A stretch of DNA of 64,000 nucleotides, from the NCBI GenBank assembly GCA_050247435.1, contig JBFWUF010000022.1, positions 1-64,000 of the forward strand, written 5' to 3'. Position 1 is the first letter of the stretch. Each line of letters starts with the position of its first letter. The position numbers and the translations under genes are program-made. The notes below the pieces were generated by a model, which was not told the DNA's origin, made no database searches, and saw only the letters and a list, made by a program, of their open reading frames with translations. Positions 46,937-55,414 of the stretch are shown here, in pieces. The DNA comes from JAJVID01 sp050247435 (GTDB lineage: Bacteria > Acidobacteriota > Blastocatellia > RBC074).

Positions 46937-47902
46937 CTAGGCGCACAGACTGGCGAATAAGTGATTCGTCTCGGTGCGTATAGGCGATTTCTCCAACGAC
47001 GCATTCTGTTTCAGCGATTTGTGATAGACCTCAATCGTCCATCTCTCTTTGTACAACCGCGCGATGCTCGCCGCACTGAGGTCAAAACGGTCGGTCAAGA
47101 CTCGAATCAATCTTCTGTCCGGCAATTGGTAGCTGACCATTCGAAGCTGCAACTCCGGATCCCAACCGGGCAATCGAATCAACCAGTCGCTCGTCACTCG
47201 AAAGCCCGCCTTCTTCGGCGTCTTGGGCACAGGGGCGCGCTCGACGATCTGATAATCCACTCCGTCTTTGAAGCGGATGACGAAGTGCGCGCCCGCTTCC
47301 AACACCCGGGTCAGAAAAGCAAAGCCGAAATAACCGCGGTCAAACAGGTATGTCCAGTGCGCGGCCCAGACCAGCTTCTGTGCGGCGCGCACATCAGCCA
47401 CTTTGCCGTTGGTGAAGACCAGTTGCGACGGAATCTGTTTGCCCCACTGAAGCAGGACGCTCATCTTCGCCGCGCCGCTCTTTTCCCGATAAGCCGCCCA
47501 GGAGAAGGCCGCCAGAGAGAGCTTGATCAGGCTGGCGTCCACGGCTGCGATGCGGGCGAACTTCTTACCCGTGCGCGCAATCTGCGGCTGGTAATGCTCC
47601 AAGACCAGAGACCAAGCCTCGACCATCTGCGCCGGGTCGCGTTGCTGCAAAGCGTTCGAGAGCGTGTTTCGTTTGAGGCTCCCGCCCAGCGCCGTTTGCA
47701 ACTCCGGACTATTATCGACGGTTTCAAGGAGTCCACGTTGCGTCGGAGACTTCAAAAGCGAGGAGACAATGAGGGCTTTGAGCAACATCTCGCCTTTGAG
47801 CGCCGTGCGTCGAGACTCGTAAGGGTCGCGATCAAAAACCGGCTGTGTATGCGCGCGCTCCAAGGCGCGCAGGATCAAGGTAATCAGTGTGATAGACTGC
47901 AA
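46937..47902 (-). CDS. IS4-family DDE transposase, apparently short at its C-terminus
   Basis: A 321-aa transposase. The catalytic residues are D122 in IAAVDASLIKL, D188 in YLFDRGYFGF and E291 in the Y-(2)-R-(3)-E-(6)-K signature, which is complete (Y284, R287, E291, K298). IS4 relatives usually continue 20-40 residues past the TNHxFASLCA segment where this one stops, so it may be truncated on the dnaA side. The start is TTG with AAGGAGG nine bases upstream; that ribosome binding site is inside a hairpin. It is a single copy in the window. Confidence 0.88.
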   Translation of the reverse strand: MQSITLITLILRALERAHTQPVFDRDPYESRRTALKGEMLLKALIVSSLLKSPTQRGLLETVDNSPELQTALGGSLKRNTLSNALQQRDPAQMVEAWSLVLEHYQPQIARTGKKFARIAAVDASLIKLSLAAFSWAAYREKSGAAKMSVLLQWGKQIPSQLVFTNGKVADVRAAQKLVWAAHWTYLFDRGYFGFAFLTRVLEAGAHFVIRFKDGVDYQIVERAPVPKTPKKAGFRVTSDWLIRLPGWDPELQLRMVSYQLPDRRLIRVLTDRFDLSAASIARLYKERWTIEVYHKSLKQNASLEKSPIRTETNHLFASLCA

Positions 47903-47907
47903 ACGAC

Positions 47908-47964
47908 GAATCCTCCTTGTGTTATTTTCCTCGCCGTCAGTCTAACTGACGGCCGGAGGATTCG
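47908..47964 (-). promoter_or_regulatory. Leader hairpin that sequesters the transposase ribosome binding site
   Basis: On the minus strand an outer 10-bp perfect stem pairs CGAATCCTCC (47964-47955) with GGAGGATTCG (47917-47908), which contains the GGAGG of the transposase ribosome binding site. Inside it is a second perfect 9-bp stem (47945-47953 with 47933-47941, 3-base loop). A transcript that reads in from outside would fold and hide the site, a known way IS elements limit expression from neighbouring promoters. Confidence 0.7.
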
Positions 47965-48081
47965 CGGCCTTCATTATCAAAGACCTTTCGCTCCGCAATG
48001 CCCTGATCACGCGAAATCCGCTGTTGACAGGGCTTTGCCACTACTTATTCATATGGGACAGGACTGAGGAGGATGGGACTG

Positions 48082-50016
48082 ATGCTTGAAGTGAAAGTTG
48101 CTAGTTATGGCTCTTGGATGTCTCCTATCACTTCCGATTTTATAGTTTCCGGTACTATTGGTTTGGGGCAGATCATAGTTGATATTGGAGACATTTACTG
48201 GATAGAAACCAGGCCGAAGGAGAAGGGCCGCTGCGTAATTGTTAAACATGCGCCAGATGGGCGAACGATTGATCTAACGCCGATTCCGTTCAATGCGCGC
48301 ACGCGTGTCCACGAATACGGCGGAGGCAGTTTTGTGGTGAGCGATGGCGAAATCTATTTCTCAAACTTCGCCGATCAGCGCTTGTATCGGTTGAGTAGCG
48401 ATATAAAGCCTCAATCCTTCACGCCGGAAGCTGAAATGCGTTATGCCGACGCTGTGATTGACCTCAAGCGCAACCGAATGATCTGCGTCCGCGAAGATCA
48501 TTCGGTTCCAGGACGCGAAGCAATTAACACGGTTGTTGAAGTTGATTTAAGTGGAGCGGAAGCCCAGCGCGTGCTTGTTGGCGGCGCTGATTTCTATTCA
48601 TCGCTGAGGCTGAGTCCTGACGACTCACGGATGGCGTGGTTGCAATGGAATCACCCGAACATGCCCTGGGACGGAACCGAACTTTGGGTGAGCGATGTCT
48701 TGGATGACGGCTCACTAATTAATCAAACTCACGTCGCTGGCGGCGTTGACGAATCAATCTTTCAGCCGGAATGGTCGCCTGCGGGGGAACTCCATTTTGT
48801 TTCGGATCGAAGCGGTTGGTGGAATCTTTATCGCTGGCGTGGGGGTGTGATCGAAGCTTTGTGCCCGATGGAGGCAGAATTCGGATTGCCGCAGTGGGTC
48901 TTCGGAACGTCAACTTACGCGTTTGAATCGGTGGGTAGGATCGTCTCCTCATACATTGAGCAGGGTTTTTCAAAGTTGGCGCTTCTCGATACAACAACCG
49001 GCAAGCTCGAAAAGATCGAGACACCATTCACAAAAATCGAAGGCATTCGCACAATGCCTGGACGGGCTATCTTCATTGCCGGTTCACCTACTGAAACGGC
49101 AAGCATTGTCCGCTTTGATCTCAACAACCGCCGATTTGAGACTCTTCGCCGTTCGAGCGATTTGACGATTGATCCTGGCTACATATCAATTCCGCAGGCT
49201 GTCGAATTTCCAACCGAAAAAGGATTGACCGCTTACGCGTTCTTCTATCCACCACGCAATCAAGATTTCGTCGCGCCTGAAAATGAACGGCCGCCGCTTC
49301 TGGTAATGAGCCATGGCGGGCCGACTGCCGCAACTAGCCCCGCGCTGCGATTGGGAATTCAATATTGGACTAGCCGTGGCGTGGCCGTGCTTGACGTGAA
49401 CTATGGTGGCAGTACTGGGTACGGGCGGGCTTATCGGGGGCGTTTGAACGGCAGTTGGGGTGTTGTTGATGTTGATGATTGTGTGAACGGGGCGAAGTAT
49501 CTAGCCGAACAAGGACTGGTTGATGGAAATCGTCTGGCTATCACAGGCGGCAGCGCGGGCGGCTACACAACGCTCTGCGCGCTCACATTCCGTGACGCTT
49601 TCAAAGCCGGCGCGAGCCATTACGGTGTGAGTGACCTTGAAGCTTTGGAAGTGGATACTCACAAATTCGAGTCGCGGTACACTCACAAACTTGTCGCGCC
49701 ATATCCTGAACGCTCGGACCTTTATCGTGAACGTTCGCCAATCAATTACACAGATCAGTTGTCGGCTCCGGTGATCTTCTTTCAAGGATTGGAAGACAAG
49801 ATCGTGCCTCCCAACCAGGCTGAGATGATGGTCAATGCCTTGCGCGCGAAAGGGTTGCCTGTCGCTTACATCACTTTTGAAGGCGAGCAGCACGGATTCC
49901 GGCAGGCCGCGAATATCAAGCGCGCGCTCGACGGCGAACTCTATTTTTATTCGCGTGTCTTCGGGTTTGATTTGGCAGATGCTGTCGAGCCTGTACCGAT
50001 TGAAAACCTAACTTGA
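48082..50016 (+). CDS. S9-family prolyl oligopeptidase-like peptidase
   Basis: A 644-aa serine peptidase from the ATG at 48082; the frame's earlier ATG (48073) abuts GAGGAGG, which suits 48082. The N-terminal two thirds form a beta-propeller-like domain (SDRSGWWNLYRW, EWSPAGELHFV). The C-terminal hydrolase has the nucleophile in ITGGSAGGYTTL, acid in GLEDKIVPP and histidine in FEGEQHGFR, with SHGGPT at the oxyanion site. No signal peptide is apparent, so it probably works in the cytoplasm on peptides. It lies right beside the IS. Confidence 0.92.
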   Translation: MLEVKVASYGSWMSPITSDFIVSGTIGLGQIIVDIGDIYWIETRPKEKGRCVIVKHAPDGRTIDLTPIPFNARTRVHEYGGGSFVVSDGEIYFSNFADQRLYRLSSDIKPQSFTPEAEMRYADAVIDLKRNRMICVREDHSVPGREAINTVVEVDLSGAEAQRVLVGGADFYSSLRLSPDDSRMAWLQWNHPNMPWDGTELWVSDVLDDGSLINQTHVAGGVDESIFQPEWSPAGELHFVSDRSGWWNLYRWRGGVIEALCPMEAEFGLPQWVFGTSTYAFESVGRIVSSYIEQGFSKLALLDTTTGKLEKIETPFTKIEGIRTMPGRAIFIAGSPTETASIVRFDLNNRRFETLRRSSDLTIDPGYISIPQAVEFPTEKGLTAYAFFYPPRNQDFVAPENERPPLLVMSHGGPTAATSPALRLGIQYWTSRGVAVLDVNYGGSTGYGRAYRGRLNGSWGVVDVDDCVNGAKYLAEQGLVDGNRLAITGGSAGGYTTLCALTFRDAFKAGASHYGVSDLEALEVDTHKFESRYTHKLVAPYPERSDLYRERSPINYTDQLSAPVIFFQGLEDKIVPPNQAEMMVNALRAKGLPVAYITFEGEQHGFRQAANIKRALDGELYFYSRVFGFDLADAVEPVPIENLT

Positions 50017-50027
50017 AGTGGGGCTGG

Positions 50028-51311
50028 CTAGCGCATCATCAGTACTCCCTGCCCGTTGCTGAAGATTCCAGCGACGCATCCGGTCATCAGCGTGGCCAGA
50101 GTCGCCGCGAGCAATGCGCGCAATCCCAAACCGGCCAGGTCATCGCGGCGCGACGGCGCAAGCGCAGCCGTGCCGCCGACGAAGATCGCTACTGACGCCA
50201 CGTGTGCGAACCCGCATAGCGCGTAGCTCAGAATCACCACCGTGCGCGGGTCACTCAACTGCCCTACTGCCATCATCTGCGCCAAATCCTGATAAGAAAC
50301 TACCTCGGTCAATATCACTCTCTCCCCCAGCAGCCGTGAGGCTTCGGCGATGTCGGCGCGCGCGATTCCGAGCAGCGCTGCAAGTGGATAAAAAAGCCAG
50401 CCCAGAATTTTGACCAGTGTTAATGGCTGTGCCATCCCGAACCACCCACTTACCGCGCTAAGGATTTTGTCCACCAGCGCAACCAGTCCGAGCATCGCGA
50501 TCAGCAACGCCGAGATTCCTGCCGCGAGCTTCACGCCATCCATTGCGCCTTCGATGATTGCGCTCATCAGATTGCGCGACCGCGTCGCCCCCGTCTCAGG
50601 CGGAACGTGAGAGAGCGTCTCAGGCCGCTCAGTTTCCGGCAGCAACAGCTTGGTTGTCACGATCACCGCTGGAATCGCTATGATCGAAGCCGACAGCAGA
50701 TGCCCGGCGATCTGAGGAAACAAACCAGTCAAAAACGCGACGTAAATTCCAAGCGTGCTCGAAGCCACCGTGGCCATCCCGGTACCGAGCACCGTGAGCA
50801 ATTCCGATCTGGTCATCTTGTCGAGGTATGGTCGAATCACCAGAGACGACTCCACGCCGACGAAGATGTTGGCCGCGCCGCACAGACTTTCAGCGCCGCT
50901 CACGCCCATCACGCGATGAAAGATTTTGGCGAAGACGCGCACGACGATTTGCAACACACGCAGGTGATAGAGCGCGGCGGTGAAAGCTGAGAAGAAGATC
51001 GCCACCGGCAGAACCTGGAAGATGAGAATGAAACCGATTGATCCCTGCTCGCCCGGCCCGGCGGCCAACGGCCCGAACAGAAACGATGAACCAGCCTTCG
51101 AGACGTTGAGCAGCGCCAGCACGGCGTCGTTGAGCCAGAGAAAGGTTCGCTGCGAACCGGGGAGCCGGAAAATCAACAACCCGATCACGAGCTGCAATCC
51201 CATTCCCAAAACAATAGTCTTCCATTGAACCTTTCGACGGTTGGCGGAAAAAAGCCAGGCGATACCCGCAAACGCGAGGAAACCGGCAGCGGAGATGAAG
51301 TGGTGAATCAT
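50028..51311 (-). CDS. Concentrative nucleoside transporter (CNT/NupC family)
   Basis: A 427-aa inner-membrane symporter that imports nucleosides with protons or sodium. The family signature GAANIFVGVESSLVIRPYL (about 146-164) and the second half EVVSYQDLAQM are present; around nine or ten hydrophobic helices. The C-terminal segment CGFAHVASVAIFVGG is typical of the nucleoside-binding scaffold. It converges on the S9 peptidase with 11 bp between stops and is divergent from nagB. Confidence 0.93.
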   Translation of the reverse strand: MIHHFISAAGFLAFAGIAWLFSANRRKVQWKTIVLGMGLQLVIGLLIFRLPGSQRTFLWLNDAVLALLNVSKAGSSFLFGPLAAGPGEQGSIGFILIFQVLPVAIFFSAFTAALYHLRVLQIVVRVFAKIFHRVMGVSGAESLCGAANIFVGVESSLVIRPYLDKMTRSELLTVLGTGMATVASSTLGIYVAFLTGLFPQIAGHLLSASIIAIPAVIVTTKLLLPETERPETLSHVPPETGATRSRNLMSAIIEGAMDGVKLAAGISALLIAMLGLVALVDKILSAVSGWFGMAQPLTLVKILGWLFYPLAALLGIARADIAEASRLLGERVILTEVVSYQDLAQMMAVGQLSDPRTVVILSYALCGFAHVASVAIFVGGTAALAPSRRDDLAGLGLRALLAATLATLMTGCVAGIFSNGQGVLMMR

Positions 51312-51502
51312 TCAGCGATCCTCAAGCAGGCACAGAACCGCGCGCGTCAGCAAGCGGAGATTCATAACGCCGCCCCCTGCTCGCGCGCGTACTGTGCCCG
51401 TGTTTTCTTGCCATGTTGTTGATGTGTGTGGGAAGCTACGGCGCGGCGAAACAGATTCCACGCCGTATCAGAACCACATCAATAATTTCAGGCGCCAGAA
51501 CC

Positions 51503-52252
51503 ATGATCATAGAAGTCTTCAACAACAAAATCCAACTTGGCGAAACTGCGGCCCGGCAAGCCGCGACCGTTATCAACCGAGCGATCTCCGAACGCGGGCA
51601 AGCGCGCATCATCGCCGCGACCGGCGCGTCGCAGTTCGAGTTCCTGAACGCTTTGACGAAAACGCCCGGAATTGACTGGTCGAAAGTCGAGATGTTCCAC
51701 CTCGACGAATATGTCGGTCTGCCAATCACGCATCCGGCGAGCTTTCGCAAATACCTGATGGAACGTTTCATCGAACCTACGGAGTTAAGCAATTACCACC
51801 TGCTCGACGGCGAAGCCGATCCGAACGATGTTTGCAGGCGCGCCAGCGAAGCGATCAGTTCCGCGCCAATTGACGCGGCCTTCGTCGGCATCGGCGAAAA
51901 CGGACATCTGGCGTTCAACGATCCGCCGGCGGATTTTGAAACTGAAGAGCCTTACATAGTCGTCAATCTGGACGAAGCCTGCCGCCGCCAACAAGTCGGC
52001 GAAGGTTGGTTTGCCGGTCTGGATGACGTGCCGACGCAAGCGATTTCGATGACGGTCAAACAGATTCTTCGCGCCGGAGAAATCATTTGCATCGTGCCCG
52101 ACGCGCGCAAAGCCCAGGCTGTGAAGGATTGTTTTGAAAACGAAATCTCGCCGATCTATCCCGCTTCGATTCTGCGCACCCACGACAACACGACGGTTTA
52201 TCTCGATGATGCGAGCGCATCGCTGCTCAAACCTGCAACAACTATAAGGTGA
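51503..52252 (+). CDS. nagB: Glucosamine-6-phosphate deaminase
   Basis: Converts glucosamine 6-phosphate to fructose 6-phosphate and ammonia. The 249-aa protein (ATG 51503) contains EMFHLDEYVGL with the catalytic Asp and GIGENGHLAFNDPPADF with the ring-opening His, both diagnostic. The frame extends to 51413 but the first 30 residues there have no family similarity. It is followed after 7 bp by secreted Gfo/Idh genes, so amino-sugar use may link them. A 6-phosphogluconolactonase, a related fold, is excluded by the LDEYVG motif. Confidence 0.93.
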   Translation: MIIEVFNNKIQLGETAARQAATVINRAISERGQARIIAATGASQFEFLNALTKTPGIDWSKVEMFHLDEYVGLPITHPASFRKYLMERFIEPTELSNYHLLDGEADPNDVCRRASEAISSAPIDAAFVGIGENGHLAFNDPPADFETEEPYIVVNLDEACRRQQVGEGWFAGLDDVPTQAISMTVKQILRAGEIICIVPDARKAQAVKDCFENEISPIYPASILRTHDNTTVYLDDASASLLKPATTIR

Positions 52253-52259
52253 CAAAACC

Positions 52260-53270
52260 ATGAAGACGCTCCCGCGCATACTCGCTTTTATCGCTGTCTT
52301 CGCAGCATTTGCTGGCATTGCTTCGCCGACAAAGCAGATAGCGACGCAAACCAAAGAGATCAAAGTCGGCATCATCGGCACTGACACTTCGCATGTCACG
52401 GCGTTCACCAAATTGCTCAACGACAAGAACGACCCCAACCACGTGCCCGGCGCTCGCGTCGTAGCGGCATTCAAAGGCGGCAGCCCCGACGTCGAGTCGA
52501 GCCGCACGCGCGTGGACAGGTTCGCCGCCGAGTTGCAGGAGAAGTGGGGTGTCGAGATGGTCAGCTCCATTGAAGAATTGTGCCGGAAAGTGGATGCTGT
52601 GCTGCTCGAAAGCGTGGACGGGCGGCCACACCTGAATCAGGTTCGCCCGGTCTTCAAAGCCGGCAAACGGGTCTTTATTGATAAGCCGTTCGCGGCCAGT
52701 TATGCCGACGCGCGTGAGATCGCGCGATTGTCGAAAGAAACAGGCGTTCCCTTCTTCAGTTCGTCCAGCCTGCGTTACGCTGCCGACGTGCAGGCGATCA
52801 GGCAGAGCGACAAGCACGGCGGCATCATGGGCGCGTTCACGTACGGCCCCGCGCCGACCGAGCCGCATCATCCCGACCTCTTCTGGTACGGCATCCATGC
52901 GGTTGAGATGCTTTACACGCTGATGGGCGTGGGCTGCGAATCGGTGACGCGCACGACGACCGATGGAGCCGATGTCGTAGTCGGGAAATGGCGCGACGGT
53001 CGGCTTGGAACAATGCGCGGCATTCGCGCGGGCAAACAGGATTACGGCGCGGTTGCCTACGGGATGAAGGCTACGCTCGCCACGCCGCTGCCGATGAAGA
53101 CCGATTACCGCCCGCTGTTGGTCGAGATCGTGAAGTTCTTTCAAACAGGAGTTCCGCCGATTCAGCCGGAAGAGACGCTGGAGTTGATAGCGTTTATGGA
53201 AGCGGCTGATCTGAGTAAGGCGCGCGGCGGCGCTCCGGTCGCGCTCACTGAAATTACCCAAAAGAAATGA
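52260..53270 (+). CDS. Exported Gfo/Idh/MocA-family oxidoreductase (first of pair)
   Basis: NAD(P)-type sugar oxidoreductase fold, 336 aa, with a signal peptide (RILAFIAVFAAFAGIAS). The dinucleotide motif is VGIIGTDTSH, which departs from the usual GxGxxG. The catalytic EKP motif appears as FIDKPFA. The C-terminal domain has HHPDLFWYGIHAVEMLYTL, with a family-like histidine. The altered cofactor loop makes NAD use uncertain. Its end overlaps the next gene by four bases. Confidence 0.83.
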   Translation: MKTLPRILAFIAVFAAFAGIASPTKQIATQTKEIKVGIIGTDTSHVTAFTKLLNDKNDPNHVPGARVVAAFKGGSPDVESSRTRVDRFAAELQEKWGVEMVSSIEELCRKVDAVLLESVDGRPHLNQVRPVFKAGKRVFIDKPFAASYADAREIARLSKETGVPFFSSSSLRYAADVQAIRQSDKHGGIMGAFTYGPAPTEPHHPDLFWYGIHAVEMLYTLMGVGCESVTRTTTDGADVVVGKWRDGRLGTMRGIRAGKQDYGAVAYGMKATLATPLPMKTDYRPLLVEIVKFFQTGVPPIQPEETLELIAFMEAADLSKARGGAPVALTEITQKK

Positions 53271-54712
53271 GGCTGAAAAATCCCATGCGCAAATCCAGCA
53301 ATTTCTCATTAGGTCATCTGATCGCAATCCTGGCTGTTACTGCCGCTGCGTTATTCACTCTGTCGCAACGCGCATCGCTTGCGCAGCAGAAAAACTCAAA
53401 GAGCAAAGCTATGTCCGACATTCGCCTGATGACGCTTGATCCCGGCCACTTTCACGCGGCTCTCGTTCAGAAAGAGACGCTGGCCGGCGTCTCGCCCGAA
53501 GTCCACGTCTACGCGCCGCTCGGATTCGATCTGATCGAACACTTGAAGCGCATCTCAGGGTTCAACAATCGCAAGGAGAATCCGACGCGATGGGCGCTGG
53601 AAGTTCACACCGGCGACGATTCGCTCGCGCGTATGCTGCGCGAAAAGCCGGGCAATGTGGTCATCATCGCCGGGCGCAATTCCGGGAAGATTGACCGCAT
53701 CAAAGCGAGCATTGAAGGCGGCGTCAACGCGCTGGTGGACAAGCCCTGGATCATCAACGCCGCCGATTTCGCCAAGCTTGAAGCCACGTTGAACACAGCG
53801 GAGGCGAAGCGGCTGATCGCCTACGACATCATGACCGAACGGTCGGAAATCACGACCATGCTGCAGCGCGAATTGATCAATGATGCGGGCGTCTTCGGCG
53901 CGATGCTGAATGGTTCGGAGAAGAATCCGGCGATTTATATGGAGAGTTTGCACCATCTCTTCAAGATGGTTTCCGGCTCGGTGAACATTCGCCCGGCGTG
54001 GTTCTTCGACGTCAAGCAGCAAGGCGAAGGCGTCTCCGATGTCGGCACGCACCTGGTTGATCTGGTTCAGTGGATGGTCTTCCCTGAACAGGCGATTGAT
54101 TATCGCAAGGACGTGAACGTGCTGGCCGGTAAACGCTGGCCGACGGTGATGACGAAAGATGAATTCAAGCGCGTGACGGGCGAGCCGAATTTTCCGGCTT
54201 ATCTGGCCGAGAACGTCAAGGGCGGCAAGCTGGAATACTTTTGCAATGGCTCGATGACTTATGCCTTGCGCGGCGTGCATGCGAAGCTCGACGTGATCTG
54301 GAATTACGAAGCGCCAGCGGGCGGTGGCGACACGCACGTCGCCTGGTTCAAAGGCTCGAAATCGCGCGTTGAAGTACGGCAGGCGCAGGCGCACACCGTT
54401 CACGTCATCCCGAACGAACCGTCGTTGAAAGCTGAAGTGCTGGCGGCGTTGCAGAAGAAAGTCGCCGCGTTACAGGCTAAATTCCCCGGCGTCGCGGTGG
54501 CGGACGAAGGCGACAAGTTGCGTGTGACCTTCCCGGACAAATACCGCGACGGGCACGAGGCGCATTTCGGGCAGGTGGCGACGCGCTTCTTTGAATACCT
54601 GCGCAATCCAAAAGCGATGCCGGCGTGGGAGAAACCGAATATGCTGGCGAAGTACTACACGACCACGAAGGGATTGGAGATGGGCTATCGCTCGACGACG
54701 GCGTCAAGGTAA
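53267..54712 (+). CDS. Exported Gfo/Idh/MocA-like protein with C-terminal extension (second of pair)
   Basis: A 481-aa relative of the previous protein. A hydrophobic signal (HLIAILAVTAAALFTLSQ) precedes an altered dinucleotide region (LMTLDPGHFHAALVQ). The catalytic lysine region reads ALVDKPWI, and the middle keeps VSDVGTHLVDLVQWM with a histidine typical of the family. The C-terminal 100 residues are an extra domain. The start overlaps the previous stop as ATGA. The two proteins are probably partners or a heteromer; substrate unknown. Confidence 0.8.
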   Translation: MRLKNPMRKSSNFSLGHLIAILAVTAAALFTLSQRASLAQQKNSKSKAMSDIRLMTLDPGHFHAALVQKETLAGVSPEVHVYAPLGFDLIEHLKRISGFNNRKENPTRWALEVHTGDDSLARMLREKPGNVVIIAGRNSGKIDRIKASIEGGVNALVDKPWIINAADFAKLEATLNTAEAKRLIAYDIMTERSEITTMLQRELINDAGVFGAMLNGSEKNPAIYMESLHHLFKMVSGSVNIRPAWFFDVKQQGEGVSDVGTHLVDLVQWMVFPEQAIDYRKDVNVLAGKRWPTVMTKDEFKRVTGEPNFPAYLAENVKGGKLEYFCNGSMTYALRGVHAKLDVIWNYEAPAGGGDTHVAWFKGSKSRVEVRQAQAHTVHVIPNEPSLKAEVLAALQKKVAALQAKFPGVAVADEGDKLRVTFPDKYRDGHEAHFGQVATRFFEYLRNPKAMPAWEKPNMLAKYYTTTKGLEMGYRSTTASR

Positions 54713-54718
54713 TCAAAT

Positions 54719-55390
54719 ATGTCGAATACGTTTCTTGCTTTAACCGAGCAGATTTATACGTTCATAATGAACAACTCCTTGCGCGAACTCGAAGTGCTGC
54801 GGCGTTTGCGCGAAGAGACTATCGCAAGCAATCCACATGCGGTTATGGCCATTTCGCCTATCCAAGGCCAGTTTATGACGCTGCTGATAAAACTTACCGG
54901 CGCGGAGAAGACTTTGGAAGTCGGCGTTTTTACAGGCTACAGCTCGCTTTGCACGGCGCTGGCTTTGCCGCCACAGGGGCGCATTGTGGCTTGCGATGTC
55001 AGCGAAGAGTGGACTTCGGTGGCGCGTCGTTATTGGGCGGAGGCCGGGGTTGCCGACAAGATCACGCTACGTTTGGCGCCGGCTGTCGAAACTTTAGACG
55101 CGCTTCTCGCCGAAGGGCAGGCGGGGACGTTCGATTTCGCCTTCATTGATGCCGACAAGCAAAACTACGACAATTATTACGAGCGCGCGCTGAAGCTGGT
55201 GCGCAAAGGTGGATTGATCATATTTGATAATATGCTGTGGTACGGCAAGGTCGCCGATCCGAGCGTTCAGGACGCCGATACCGTCGCGTTGCGCGCGCTG
55301 AATGAAAAGTTGCATCACGACGAGCGCGTGTTCGTGAGCCTGATAGCGGTTGGCGATGGAATATCGTTGGCGATCAAACAATGCGACTGA
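54719..55390 (+). CDS. SAM-dependent O-methyltransferase, caffeoyl-CoA/catechol OMT family
   Basis: A 223-aa class I methyltransferase. LEVGVFTGYSSLCTALAL is the SAM-binding loop, DFAFIDADKQNYDNYYE holds the metal-binding Asp, and GGLIIFDNMLWYG the second ligand region. It belongs to the family that methylates catechol or hydroxyl groups with Mg2+. Located 6 bp after the Gfo/Idh pair and 24 bp before cystathionine beta-synthase. It might supply S-adenosylhomocysteine to the same sulfur pathway, but that is speculation. Confidence 0.88.
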   Translation: MSNTFLALTEQIYTFIMNNSLRELEVLRRLREETIASNPHAVMAISPIQGQFMTLLIKLTGAEKTLEVGVFTGYSSLCTALALPPQGRIVACDVSEEWTSVARRYWAEAGVADKITLRLAPAVETLDALLAEGQAGTFDFAFIDADKQNYDNYYERALKLVRKGGLIIFDNMLWYGKVADPSVQDADTVALRALNEKLHHDERVFVSLIAVGDGISLAIKQCD

Positions 55391-55414
55391 AGCTAGCAGT
55401 CTGATTGAAGTTGT

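Larger units (their letters stand above)
46937..48055 (-). mobile_element. IS4-type insertion sequence, ends uncertain
   Basis: The transposase gene plus its upstream leader marks an IS between dnaA and the S9 peptidase gene. I could not find matching terminal inverted repeats or a target duplication by eye: the right flank (47965-48055) and left flank (46651-46936) do not share an obvious inverted pair. The left end may have been lost, consistent with the short transposase. The limits given are therefore nominal. Confidence 0.5.

Noticed and set aside
46961..48067. A 368-codon frame opposite the transposase
   Set aside because: It is a shadow of the transposase, whose DDE and Y-R-E-K residues are all in the minus-strand frame.
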